From contig NZ_OY726397.1 of NCBI RefSeq assembly GCF_963378095.1, forward strand, positions 496,001-560,000: a stretch of DNA of 64,000 nucleotides. Reading direction: 5' to 3'. Position 1 is the stretch's first letter, and each line of letters opens with the position of its first letter. Below, piece by piece: positions 21,139 to 29,046 of the stretch. Origin of the DNA: Mycolicibacterium sp. MU0053. Its GTDB lineage: Bacteria; Actinomycetota; Actinomycetes; Mycobacteriales; Mycobacteriaceae. A program made the position numbers and the translations under genes. A model generated the notes under the pieces. The model did not search any database. It was not told the origin of the DNA and saw only the letters and a program-made list of their open reading frames with translations.

Positions 21139-22287
21139 ATGACCGGGGCCCGCACCAACGTCGGCACGGTCGAGGACCTGCACGCCTCGGCGACCAAGGC
21201 CGTCGGTCTCGACGACTTCGGCGTCGACGACGACAACTACCGCGAAGGTCTGCGGGTACTGCTCGAGTCCTATCAGCGCGACGCCGACCTCACCGAGTTC
21301 GGCAGCAAGATGTGCCGGTTCTTCCTGCGCAACGCCCTGGTGGCCCGGCTCATGTCGGAGGCGGCGTGGCAGCAGCATCCGCAGCATGCGGACGTGGTGA
21401 TCGAGCGGCCGATCTTCGTGACGGGGTTGCCGCGCACCGGGACCACCGCATTGCACCGGCTGCTGACCGCCGATCCCGGCCACCAGGGGCTGGAACTGTG
21501 GCTGGCCGAGTTCCCGCAGCCGCGGCCGCCGCGGGAGACCTGGGCGCAGAATCCGGTGTTCCAACAACTTGATGCGCAATTCGCCAAGGCGCACAACGAG
21601 GATCCGGAGTATCTGGGCCTGCACTACATGACCGCGGACGAGGTCGAGGAGTGCTGGCAGCTGCTGCGCCAGTCGCTGCACTCGGTGTCCTATGAGACGT
21701 TGGCGCATGTGCCCACGTACGCGCAGTGGCTGTCGCGGCAGGACTGGACCAAGCCGTATCAACGGCACCGCAAGAACTTACAGCTGATCGGGCTCAACGA
21801 CCCCGAAAAACGTTGGGTGCTCAAGAATCCCAGCCACCTGTTCGCGTTGGACGCGCTGATGGCCACCTACCCCGATGCGCTGGTGGTGCAATGTCACCGC
21901 CCGGCCGAAACCCTGATGGCCTCGATGTGTTCGCTGGCCGCCCACACCACCGCGGGTTGGTCGAATTCGTTTGTCGGCCCGCAGATCGGCGCCGACGCCC
22001 TGGAGACCTGGTCGCGCGGCCTGCAACTGTTCAATGCCGAACGGGCCAAACATGATCCGGCGCAGTTCTGCGATATCGAGTACGCCGACTTCGTCAAGGA
22101 CCCGATCGCCACGGTCGCGGGCATCTACACCCACTTCGGTCTCGAATTGACCGACGCCGCCGAACAAGCGATGCGCGACATGCACAATGCCAGCCAACAG
22201 GGGCCGCGCTCACCGAAGCACACCTACTCGCTGGCCGATTACGGACTGACCGTCGAGGACGTCCGAGAGCGTTTCGCGGGGCTGTGA
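21139..22287 (+). CDS. Sulfotransferase family protein (Rv3529c-like)
   Basis: A 382-residue PAPS-dependent sulfotransferase-type protein. The 5'-phosphosulfate loop GLPRTGTT is at 96-103, followed by LHRLL. A second block VLKNPSHLFALDALMATYPDALVVQCHR contains the likely 3'-phosphate-binding region. It is the last gene of the KstR-controlled trio and is separated from the SDR by the repeat element. Sulfation of a sterol or a derived lipid is possible but has no direct support in the sequence. The gene ends one base before the convergent kinase gene. Confidence 0.87.
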   Translation: MTGARTNVGTVEDLHASATKAVGLDDFGVDDDNYREGLRVLLESYQRDADLTEFGSKMCRFFLRNALVARLMSEAAWQQHPQHADVVIERPIFVTGLPRTGTTALHRLLTADPGHQGLELWLAEFPQPRPPRETWAQNPVFQQLDAQFAKAHNEDPEYLGLHYMTADEVEECWQLLRQSLHSVSYETLAHVPTYAQWLSRQDWTKPYQRHRKNLQLIGLNDPEKRWVLKNPSHLFALDALMATYPDALVVQCHRPAETLMASMCSLAAHTTAGWSNSFVGPQIGADALETWSRGLQLFNAERAKHDPAQFCDIEYADFVKDPIATVAGIYTHFGLELTDAAEQAMRDMHNASQQGPRSPKHTYSLADYGLTVEDVRERFAGL

Positions 22288-22288
22288 A

Positions 22289-23479
22289 CTAGCCGGGCCC
22301 CTTGCCGGGTTTGTCGGGTTTACCGTTGCCGCGGCCGTTGCCGCGGTTGCCGGGCGACTTCTTCTTGCCGGGTGGCTCTTCTCCCATCACCGGCACCGGT
22401 GCGGGCGGCAGGGTGGACGCCGACGGTGCGGGTGGCGGCGGCGCTGTCGAGACGGCGGGCGCTGTGGTCCCCGGTGCCGGTACCGAGGGCGAGTCCTGCG
22501 CAGCGGCCACGAACATCGCTGTCACCGCGACCAGCACGGCACCGCCGCCCGCCAGCGCCACGGATCGGCGCGACGGTCGGCGCCGCGGCGGCGGCACGTA
22601 GACCAGCGACGCCGGTTCCATCGGGAACGGGGTTTCGAGCACCTTCGTCGACGGCGGCCGCGGCGACGGCACGGCGGGTCCGCTCAGCGCACCTAGCATG
22701 TCGTGCGCGCTGCGGAATCGATGTTGCGCATCGCGAGCCATGGCGCGTTCGATGGTGTGCACGAGATCCGGTTCGGCGTCCGGCCGGAGGGCGAGTAACG
22801 GGGGCGGTTGTTCGGTCATGATCGCGCGGGCCAGCGCTCCCAGGTTGTCGTGGTGAAACGGCGCGCTGCCGGCCAGGGCCTGATAGCCGACCACCCCGAC
22901 CGCGTAGACGTCGTCGGCCGCTGATGCCGCCTCGCCTGCGACCCGCTGCGGACTCAAATACGCCATGGTGCCCAGGATTTCACCGGTCCGGGTCGGCGCG
23001 GTATCCACGGTCTTGGCAATCCCGAAATCGGCCACCTTGAGGGCATCCCCGGAGTCGGTCAGCAGAATGTTTCCCGGTTTGATGTCGCGATGCAGTATCC
23101 CCGCCGCATGCGCCACTTCCAGGGCAGCGAGCACGTTCTGCAACATCGACCGCACGACTGTCCCGGGCAACGCGCCTCGGGCGAGCACATCGGCAAAAGT
23201 GCTGCCGGGCAGCCGTTCCATCACGATGTACGGCGTACCGAGGTGTTCACCGGTGTCGTAGACCGACCCGATGTTGGGATGATTGAGAGCGGCCGCCGCC
23301 CGGGCCTCCGCATGAAAGCGGTGCTGCATGTCGGGCCGGGATCGGAGGCCGGGATGCAGCAGTTTGATCGCGACCGGACGATTCAGTCGGGCGTCCCAGC
23401 CGTCACGCACCTCGGCCATGCCGCCACTGCCCAACACGCCTCCGAGCTGGTAGCGGCCTCCGAGAAGTACGGCGTCCAT
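22289..23479 (-). CDS. Membrane-anchored serine/threonine protein kinase
   Basis: A 396-residue Pkn-type kinase. The glycine loop GSGGMAEV, catalytic Lys39 (VAIK), HRDIKPGN with Asp132, DFGIAK and GTMAYLSPQ are all intact. One membrane segment follows a basic stretch (RRRPSRRSVALAGGGAVLVAVTAMF at about 310). The extracellular tail is Pro/Ala-rich and ends in a Lys-Gly-Asn-rich run. The start MDAVLLGGRYQLGG is chosen because the longer open frame only continues antisense sequence of the neighbouring hydrolase gene. It lies within the sterol regulon, but no KstR box precedes it. Confidence 0.9.
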   Translation of the reverse strand: MDAVLLGGRYQLGGVLGSGGMAEVRDGWDARLNRPVAIKLLHPGLRSRPDMQHRFHAEARAAAALNHPNIGSVYDTGEHLGTPYIVMERLPGSTFADVLARGALPGTVVRSMLQNVLAALEVAHAAGILHRDIKPGNILLTDSGDALKVADFGIAKTVDTAPTRTGEILGTMAYLSPQRVAGEAASAADDVYAVGVVGYQALAGSAPFHHDNLGALARAIMTEQPPPLLALRPDAEPDLVHTIERAMARDAQHRFRSAHDMLGALSGPAVPSPRPPSTKVLETPFPMEPASLVYVPPPRRRPSRRSVALAGGGAVLVAVTAMFVAAAQDSPSVPAPGTTAPAVSTAPPPPAPSASTLPPAPVPVMGEEPPGKKKSPGNRGNGRGNGKPDKPGKGPG

Positions 23480-23526
23480 CGACCCGGCTGCATACCCGGG
23501 CGGACCGATTTCAAACGGGTCCGGCG

Positions 23527-24210
23527 TCAAGGGATCAGGAACGGGTTGGTGCGGCGCTCCAACCCGATGGTGCTCTGGGCCCCGTGCCCGGGCAGCACCA
23601 GCGCCCGATCGTCGCGCACCAGCAGCTTGTTGATGATCGAACCGAGCAGATGGTTTCCGCTGCCACCCTCGAAGTCGGTGCGTCCCACGCTGCCGTTGAA
23701 CAGCGTGTCGCCGGTGAACAGCAGATCGGGATGGTGCGGGTCGGCCACCCGGAACGTCACCGAACCCGGGGTGTGGCCGGGCGTGTGATCGACGGAGACC
23801 GCGATCCCGCCCAGGGTCAGCGCGGCGCCGTCGGAGAGTTCCACCACCTGCTCGGGCTCGGAGCACAGCACCCCCACCAGGCGTTGGACCAGCTTCGGCG
23901 CGACCCCGCGGATCGGGTTGACCAGCATCGCCCTGTCCTCGACATGGATGCACGTCGGTATCGCGTAGTGGTCCGACAGCCGCTGGGCGCTCCACACGTG
24001 ATCGAGGTGCCCGTGGGTGAGCAACACCGCGCGCGGCGCCAACCGGTGCTGACGAACCAGATCGCGCACGCGGGCCGACGCGCCGTCACCGGGGTCGATG
24101 ATCAACGCTTCTCGGTCGGCGTGATGAAACACCAAGTAGCAGTTGGTCCGTACCAAGCCGGTCTGAAATCGCAGAATCTCCAGTTGGCCGAAGCGTTGCC
24201 GATCAGTCAC
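23527..24210 (-). CDS. MBL-fold metallo-hydrolase (glyoxalase II-like)
   Basis: A 227-residue metallo-beta-lactamase-fold protein. The dinuclear metal motif THGHLDH gives His66, His68, Asp70 and His71. DHTPGHTPGS and FTGDTLF provide the later ligands and PGHG the last His. Glyoxalase II-type thioester hydrolysis is plausible. From memory it occupies about the place of Rv3528c. It lies between the kinase and the kshA operon, 21 bases from the Rv3527-like gene, so it may be the last gene of the kshA transcript. Confidence 0.88.
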   Translation of the reverse strand: MTDRQRFGQLEILRFQTGLVRTNCYLVFHHADREALIIDPGDGASARVRDLVRQHRLAPRAVLLTHGHLDHVWSAQRLSDHYAIPTCIHVEDRAMLVNPIRGVAPKLVQRLVGVLCSEPEQVVELSDGAALTLGGIAVSVDHTPGHTPGSVTFRVADPHHPDLLFTGDTLFNGSVGRTDFEGGSGNHLLGSIINKLLVRDDRALVLPGHGAQSTIGLERRTNPFLIP

Positions 24211-24231
24211 CGATCATCCCGGCCGAACGCG

Positions 24232-24702
24232 TCAACCGTCGCCCGGTGACGGGGCGCTGGACACCGCCTCGAGGCAGCCCTCGGCGATGGCGTGCTTGAT
24301 GCTGTCGGACAGCTTGGGGCACGACCGCATGGGTGCGGTGTTGCCCTCGGCGCGGGCGTCGGCGAACACCGCGCAACGCCGGGTGGCCTCCGAATTCCAC
24401 TGCACGGCAGTGTATTGCGGACCGAGCTTCTTCACCGACACGGTGGCGTGGCAGAACCGGCAGTCGACCGGCGCCAAGCCGGAGGTCAGATACCGTTCCT
24501 GGTCGGCCGTGGTGGCGGCGCGTACGGCCGCGGCCCGCTCCGGATCGGAGGCGAAATCCGGTGCCTTGCTCCAGGATCCACCCGAGGTCGCGTCGCCGTC
24601 GGGATGGCCGTGACCGTCGTCGTCATCGTCGTGGCCACCCTGCAAGAGGACCATCGACCGCGCCAGGCGATCGACGTCGGGAGTCCCCTTGCCCGAGGTC
24701 AT
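24232..24702 (-). CDS. Rv3527-like small protein with Asp/His-rich segment and CxxC
   Basis: A 156-residue protein of unknown function, translationally coupled to kshA (ATGA overlap). Visible features are an acidic, His-containing stretch at about residues 23-36 (GGHDDDDDGHGHPDGD), a CRFCH pair, and three more cysteines (RRC, RSC, EGC) in the C-terminal half. The pattern suggests metal or iron-sulfur binding but matches no classical ferredoxin. The ATG is chosen for the overlap; the open frame upstream is only antisense to kshA. Its place after the oxygenase gene suggests a role with KshA. Confidence 0.8.
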   Translation of the reverse strand: MTSGKGTPDVDRLARSMVLLQGGHDDDDDGHGHPDGDATSGGSWSKAPDFASDPERAAAVRAATTADQERYLTSGLAPVDCRFCHATVSVKKLGPQYTAVQWNSEATRRCAVFADARAEGNTAPMRSCPKLSDSIKHAIAEGCLEAVSSAPSPGDG

Positions 24703-25865
24703 CCAGGGACCTCGGTGGCCTGCTGTTGCTTGGACTCGGCCTGGCGCTTGAGATTCTCTTCGACCTCGACCTGCCACTTCTCGTTGGCCGCGGTGGTGTC
24801 GACCTCGAGTTCGAAACGGTCGGTCATCTCCGGGGTGACGTCGGCGGCGTCGACGTAGAACTGCTGGTACCAGCGGCGCATCTGATAGACCGCGCCGTCC
24901 TCCTCGACCAGCAAGGGATTGTCGATGCGGGTCTTGTGCTTCCAGATCTCGACGTCCTGCAGGAAGCCCTTGCTGACCCCGTCGGTGAACGCGTCGGCGA
25001 GCTTCTCGGAGGTGGCGTCGTCGAGGCCCTGCGGCTTCTCGACGATCACGCCCCACTGCAGCATGAACGAGTCCTGGGTCACCGGGTAGTGGCAGTTGAT
25101 CAGGATCGACTCGGCCTTGAAGTCACCGTAGGTGTTGTGCAGCCAATTGATCATGAACGACGGGCCGAAGTACGACGCCTCGGAGTCCAATTTGGCATCG
25201 CCGTAGGCGGTACCCATGTCGTTGATGTCCGGTCGGCCCACGTTGTGCAGGTACTGCGAGGCGATGTGGCCCTCGAAGACGTTCTTGAAGTAGGTCGGCA
25301 GACCGAAATGGATGTAGAAGAAGTGCGCCATGTCGGTGACGTTGTCGATGATCTCGCGGCAGTTGGAGCCCTCGATCAACAGCGAGTTCCACTTCCAGTC
25401 GGTCCACTGGCCGCTGGCCCACTCCGGGATCTCGGGGATCCGCACCTCGGGCTGCGGCGGATTGCCCTCGTGGTCGTGCCAGACGAACAGCAGGCCGCCG
25501 CGGACGTCGGTGTGCCATGCCCGGGTGCGGGCCAGCCGCGGGGTGCGCTTGGCGTACGGCACCAGCTTGCACTTGCCGTCGCCGCCCCAGCGCCAATCGT
25601 GGAACGGGCAGGCCACCTCGTCACCCTTGATGGTGCCCTGGGACAGGTCCCCACCCATGTGCCGGCAGTACCCGTCCAGGATCTTCAGCTCGCCCGCAGA
25701 GTCCGCGAACACCACCAGTTTGCTGCCGAAGATCTCCACGCTGTGCGGCTTGCCGTCCAAAAAGCTCTGCACGGGCCCCAGGCAGTGCCAGCCGCGGGCG
25801 TAGCGGTCGGGCAGTGCTCCGGTGTCGATCTCGCGAATTCCGCTGTGGGCTGTTTCAGTCGTCAC
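24699..25865 (-). CDS. kshA: 3-ketosteroid 9alpha-hydroxylase, oxygenase subunit
   Basis: A 388-residue Rieske non-heme iron oxygenase that adds a 9alpha-hydroxyl to 3-ketosteroids. Together with KstD, this opens ring B. The Rieske cluster ligands are Cys67, His69, Cys86 and His89 (YCRHMGG, CPFHDW). The mononuclear iron site is DMAHFFYIHFG with Asp178, His181 and His186. Length and sequence match KshA (Rv3526). The GTG start has GGAGG six bases upstream, and a KstR box lies 23 bases upstream. The reductase KshB is not in this window. Confidence 0.95.
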   Translation of the reverse strand: MTTETAHSGIREIDTGALPDRYARGWHCLGPVQSFLDGKPHSVEIFGSKLVVFADSAGELKILDGYCRHMGGDLSQGTIKGDEVACPFHDWRWGGDGKCKLVPYAKRTPRLARTRAWHTDVRGGLLFVWHDHEGNPPQPEVRIPEIPEWASGQWTDWKWNSLLIEGSNCREIIDNVTDMAHFFYIHFGLPTYFKNVFEGHIASQYLHNVGRPDINDMGTAYGDAKLDSEASYFGPSFMINWLHNTYGDFKAESILINCHYPVTQDSFMLQWGVIVEKPQGLDDATSEKLADAFTDGVSKGFLQDVEIWKHKTRIDNPLLVEEDGAVYQMRRWYQQFYVDAADVTPEMTDRFELEVDTTAANEKWQVEVEENLKRQAESKQQQATEVPG

Positions 25866-25888
25866 TTCGCGCCTCCAGTCTCTCTAAC

Positions 25889-25902
25889 TAGAACACGTTA
25901 CA
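25889..25902 (-). promoter_or_regulatory. KstR box upstream of kshA
   Basis: The plus-strand sequence TAGAACACGTTACA fits TnnAACnnGTTnnA. It begins 23 bases upstream of the kshA start, where the promoter must lie. On the minus strand the box is followed by TAGTTA, a weak -10-like hexamer. Confidence 0.85.
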
Positions 25903-25966
25903 GTTTTCAACCCGATTCCCGCAATGACGGGGGCGTGACCTGCGGCATACCCGCTGCCGAGGGGGA

Positions 25967-26665
25967 TTACTCCGTGTCTCGCAGGCCGGTCTGCAGGGCG
26001 ATGAGCTGCATCTTGCCGACATTGTTGACGAACTGGTCGGTGGTGGTGTCGCCGACGGCGCTCTCGAAGTCCAGCCGCACCAGCGCCCGCCCCTCGGTGA
26101 AGAGCAGCTGCGTCACGGCGGTATCGCCCTCGGGCGAGGTCCCGGAGATGACCACGCCGTCGGTGCCGACCGGGGCGGGCCGCGGGGTGCCGCCGATGAC
26201 CTTCGTGGGCAGGCTTTCGGTGGCGGCCTGCAGCGTCTTCTGGGCGGTCTCGGCGTCGGGGTAGAGCAAGATGGTGTTGGCGATGGCGCGGTCGTCCTCG
26301 GCGTTGACGAAGAACGCACTCGCACCGGGCATGCCGTTCGGATTGGTGTCGACCGACCGCGCGGTGAAGGTGTCCTCGCCATCGCTGAGATGCTCGGCCT
26401 TGATCAGCAGGGGGCGGAAGTCGACCGCCAGATCTTTATCGGTGTCGGCTTTCGTCGAGGTGGCGGTCGGCGAGGACGCCGCGGTCGAGGACGTGGTGGT
26501 CTCGGCGTCGAGGCCTGCCGCCGGATCAGCGGACAGGCCGCCGCATGCGGTGGCGCCCAATGCGATCAGCGCCGCGATCGCGGCGCCGCAGAGACGGCCG
26601 GAGAGCCGTCTGGACTGGCGTGCGGTGGCGTGGGTGCTGGCGTAATGGCGTGGCAAAGCGATCAA
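25967..26665 (-). CDS. Putative lipoprotein of unknown function
   Basis: A 232-residue protein with a basic N-terminus, a hydrophobic segment (CGAAIAALIALGATAC) and a lipobox-like ATAC with Cys41. A Thr/Ser-rich linker and a domain of about 150 residues follow. I do not recognise the domain; it contains FFVNAEDDRAIANTILLYPDAETA and ends near QTGLRDTE. The predicted start is TTG and no strong ribosome site is visible, so the start is uncertain. It sits between ltp3 and the kshA promoter on the same strand. No KstR box precedes it, and the upstream gap holds a GTCGGACT direct repeat and a T7 run. Confidence 0.7.
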   Translation of the reverse strand: MIALPRHYASTHATARQSRRLSGRLCGAAIAALIALGATACGGLSADPAAGLDAETTTSSTAASSPTATSTKADTDKDLAVDFRPLLIKAEHLSDGEDTFTARSVDTNPNGMPGASAFFVNAEDDRAIANTILLYPDAETAQKTLQAATESLPTKVIGGTPRPAPVGTDGVVISGTSPEGDTAVTQLLFTEGRALVRLDFESAVGDTTTDQFVNNVGKMQLIALQTGLRDTE

Positions 26666-26782
26666 TTCTCGTGTGCGAGGGTTGGCGAAGTCGGACTGAC
26701 TTGTCGGACTTTTTTTACCCTACGCGGTCGAGCTGTCAGCGACCTGAGACGAGCGCCTTCGGGGCGGCCACCGTGGCGAGGC

Positions 26783-27967
26783 TCACTGCGGCTTGTCGCT
26801 GCCGACCACCCACATGGAGTAGTACTGGGCGCCGCCGCCATAGGCGTGCCCCAACGCCTTGCGGGCACCCTCGACCTGGTGCGCTCCGCCCTTGCCCATC
26901 ACCTGGATCGCCGACTCGGCGAACCGGATCATGCCCGAGGCGCCGATCGGATTCGACGACAGCACCCCGCCGGACGGGTTGAACGGGATCTTGCCGCCGA
27001 TCGCGGTCTCGCCGGCCTCGGTGAGTTTCCAGCCCGCACCCTCGGGGGCGAAGCCCAGGTTCTCCAACCACATCGGTTCGAACCAGGAGAACGGCACGTA
27101 CACCTCGGCGACGTCGATCTCGTCGATCGGGCTGGTGATGCCCGCATCGCGCCACAGCGCGGCGGCGGCATCCCGGCCGGCCTGCGGGTTCACCTGATCG
27201 CGCCCCGAATACGCCAGTGGTTCGGTGCGCAGCGCGGTGGCGTGGATCCAGGCGACCGGATGGCCGTCGCTCACCCGGGCATCGGCGGCCTGCTCGTCCC
27301 CGATCACCATCGCCGCGGCGCCGTCGGAGGACGGGCAGGTCTCGTCGAACCGGATCGGGTCCCACAGCATCTGTGAGGACAGCACCTTCTCCAGCGTGAT
27401 GTCGGCCTGTTGCAAGTGCGCCAGCGGATTCTTCGAGCCGTTGAGCCGGTCTTTGACCGCGACCATCGCCCCGATGTGATCCGGCGCCCCGGACCGCCGG
27501 ATGTAGGCGCGCACGTGCGGTGCGAAGTAGCCGCCCGCACCGGCGCCGACCGGCTTGGTGAACGGCACCGGAATGCTCAGCGCCCACATGGCATTGGACT
27601 CGGACTGCTTCTCCCAGGCCATGGTCAGCACCCGGCGGTACTTGCCGGACTGCACCAGGCTGGCCGCGACGATCGCCGTCGAACCGCCCACCGAGCCCGC
27701 GGTGTGCACCCGGATCAACGGTTTGCCGGTCGCGCCGGTGGCGTCGGCCATGAACAGCTCGGGCATCATCACGCCCTCGAAGAAGTCCGGCGCCTTGCCG
27801 ACCACGACGGCGTCGATGTCGGCCATGGTGGAACCGGAGTCGGCCAGCGCCCGATCGATGGCCTCTCGCACCAGGCCGTTCATCGACACGTCGTGGCGTT
27901 TGGTGACGTACTTGGTCTGCCCGGTGCCGAGCACCGCGGCGGTGTTTTTCCTTGAAAGCCCGGCCAC
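26783..27967 (-). CDS. ltp3: Thiolase-like sterol side-chain aldolase Ltp3
   Basis: A 394-residue thiolase-fold protein of the SCP2/Ltp type. The region at 88-98 (HTAGSVGGSTA) has no Cys where thiolases carry the nucleophile. That fits a retro-aldolase such as Ltp2 rather than a thiolase. Conserved glycine-rich C-terminal blocks (PFNPSGGVLSSNPIGA, HAYGGGAQYY) are present. The GTG start gives an N-terminus like Rv3523 and lies four bases after the ltp4 stop, with AAGGGAAA upstream. The substrate is probably a beta-hydroxy steroid-CoA from a branched or C5 side chain; this rests on family knowledge. Confidence 0.88.
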   Translation of the reverse strand: MAGLSRKNTAAVLGTGQTKYVTKRHDVSMNGLVREAIDRALADSGSTMADIDAVVVGKAPDFFEGVMMPELFMADATGATGKPLIRVHTAGSVGGSTAIVAASLVQSGKYRRVLTMAWEKQSESNAMWALSIPVPFTKPVGAGAGGYFAPHVRAYIRRSGAPDHIGAMVAVKDRLNGSKNPLAHLQQADITLEKVLSSQMLWDPIRFDETCPSSDGAAAMVIGDEQAADARVSDGHPVAWIHATALRTEPLAYSGRDQVNPQAGRDAAAALWRDAGITSPIDEIDVAEVYVPFSWFEPMWLENLGFAPEGAGWKLTEAGETAIGGKIPFNPSGGVLSSNPIGASGMIRFAESAIQVMGKGGAHQVEGARKALGHAYGGGAQYYSMWVVGSDKPQ

Positions 27968-27971
27968 GATG

Positions 27972-29033
27972 TTATTTCCCTTCCAGGACGGCAACGAGAT
28001 TTTGTTGTAGCGCAGCGCCACTGGTGGCGTGCGCCAGGACCCGGCCGGCCGAGCCATCGAAAATGTGCTGGGCCGCGAATCCGATGCGTTCCAGGCCCGC
28101 GGAGAACATCGGGTTGGCCGCCAACGCGCCACCGGAGGGGTTGATCTTGGTGGACGGCCCGAGTCCGATGGCCTCGGCCAGGATCAGCTGCTGGTGGGTG
28201 AACGGCGCATGCAGTTCGGCCACCTCGACGGACCCGGCGTCACCACCGAGGGCGGCCTGCGCCGACGCCGCGGTGGACGTCGACGTGGTCAGGTCGCGGG
28301 CGCCGAGGATCGGGGTCTCGATGCGATGCTCGATGCCGGTGATCCAGGCCGGGTTCTCCCGCAGCTCGCGGGCCTTGTCGCCGGCGGCCAGCACGATCGC
28401 GGCCGCGCCGTCGGTGATCGGCGCGATGTCGTGGCGGCGTAGCGGATCGGCGAAGAACGGCCGCTCCAACAGTTCGGACACGCTGGCTGCGGACTCGACC
28501 GAATCCACCCGGTCGGCCGCGGCAAACGACTCCACGGCCACCTGCGCCATGTCCTCGGCCGTCCATTTACCGCTGTCCAGACCGAAGCGGGCCTGCAGCC
28601 CGGCGATCGAGACCGCGTCGGGCCACAACGGCGCCACGCTGTAGGGATCGGTCTGCAACGACAGGATGCGCCGCAGCATGCCGGCGGAGGACTTGCCGAA
28701 GCCGTACACCAGCGCGGTATCGACCTGACCGGTCAGCAGCTTGATGTAGGCCTCGTACAGCGCCCACGCGGCGTCCATCTCCACATGCGACTCGTTGATC
28801 GGCGGCACCGCGCCGATCGAGTCGATCGCCGAGATGAACGAGAAGGCCCGGCCGGCGAGGTAATCCGAGGAACCCGAACACCAGAAACCGATATCGGTCT
28901 GCTGGAGCCCGAGCTCGCTGTAGAGCTGGGCGAAACAGGGCATCAGCATTTCGACGCCGTTGGTGGTGCCGTCGGTGTTGCGCACATGCGGTGCGTGTGC
29001 GAAGCCGACTACCGCAACATCACGAAAAGTCAT
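27972..29033 (-). CDS. ltp4: Thiolase-like sterol side-chain aldolase Ltp4
   Basis: A 353-residue thiolase-superfamily protein. The N-terminal half has no thiolase nucleophilic Cys (NESHVEMDAAWALYEAY stands there), and a C-terminal glycine block (INPSGGALAANPMF) is present. It lies between the DUF35 gene and ltp3 on one strand with spacings of 4-13 bases. That is the arrangement of the steroid aldolase modules in which a thiolase-like protein pairs with a DUF35 protein. It matches Rv3522 in order and character. In Rhodococcus, Ltp3 and Ltp4 act on branched C24 side chains. Confidence 0.88.
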   Translation of the reverse strand: MTFRDVAVVGFAHAPHVRNTDGTTNGVEMLMPCFAQLYSELGLQQTDIGFWCSGSSDYLAGRAFSFISAIDSIGAVPPINESHVEMDAAWALYEAYIKLLTGQVDTALVYGFGKSSAGMLRRILSLQTDPYSVAPLWPDAVSIAGLQARFGLDSGKWTAEDMAQVAVESFAAADRVDSVESAASVSELLERPFFADPLRRHDIAPITDGAAAIVLAAGDKARELRENPAWITGIEHRIETPILGARDLTTSTSTAASAQAALGGDAGSVEVAELHAPFTHQQLILAEAIGLGPSTKINPSGGALAANPMFSAGLERIGFAAQHIFDGSAGRVLAHATSGAALQQNLVAVLEGK

Positions 29034-29046
29034 TGGGGGTCAGCCT

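Noticed and set aside
23480..23995. N-terminal extension of the kinase by 172 codons
   Set aside because: The extension overlaps the metallo-hydrolase gene in another frame and has no kinase-like sequence. The start at MDAVLLGGRYQ fits Pkn proteins.
24333..26264. Open frame of about 643 codons on the plus strand opposite kshA
   Set aside because: No domain; the opposite strand holds KshA with all metal ligands.
26688..26717. Possible terminator or operator (AAGTC-GGACT-GACTT followed by a T-run) between ltp3 and the lipoprotein gene
   Set aside because: The stem is only five bases, the T-run is not placed directly after it, and its relation to either gene is unclear.
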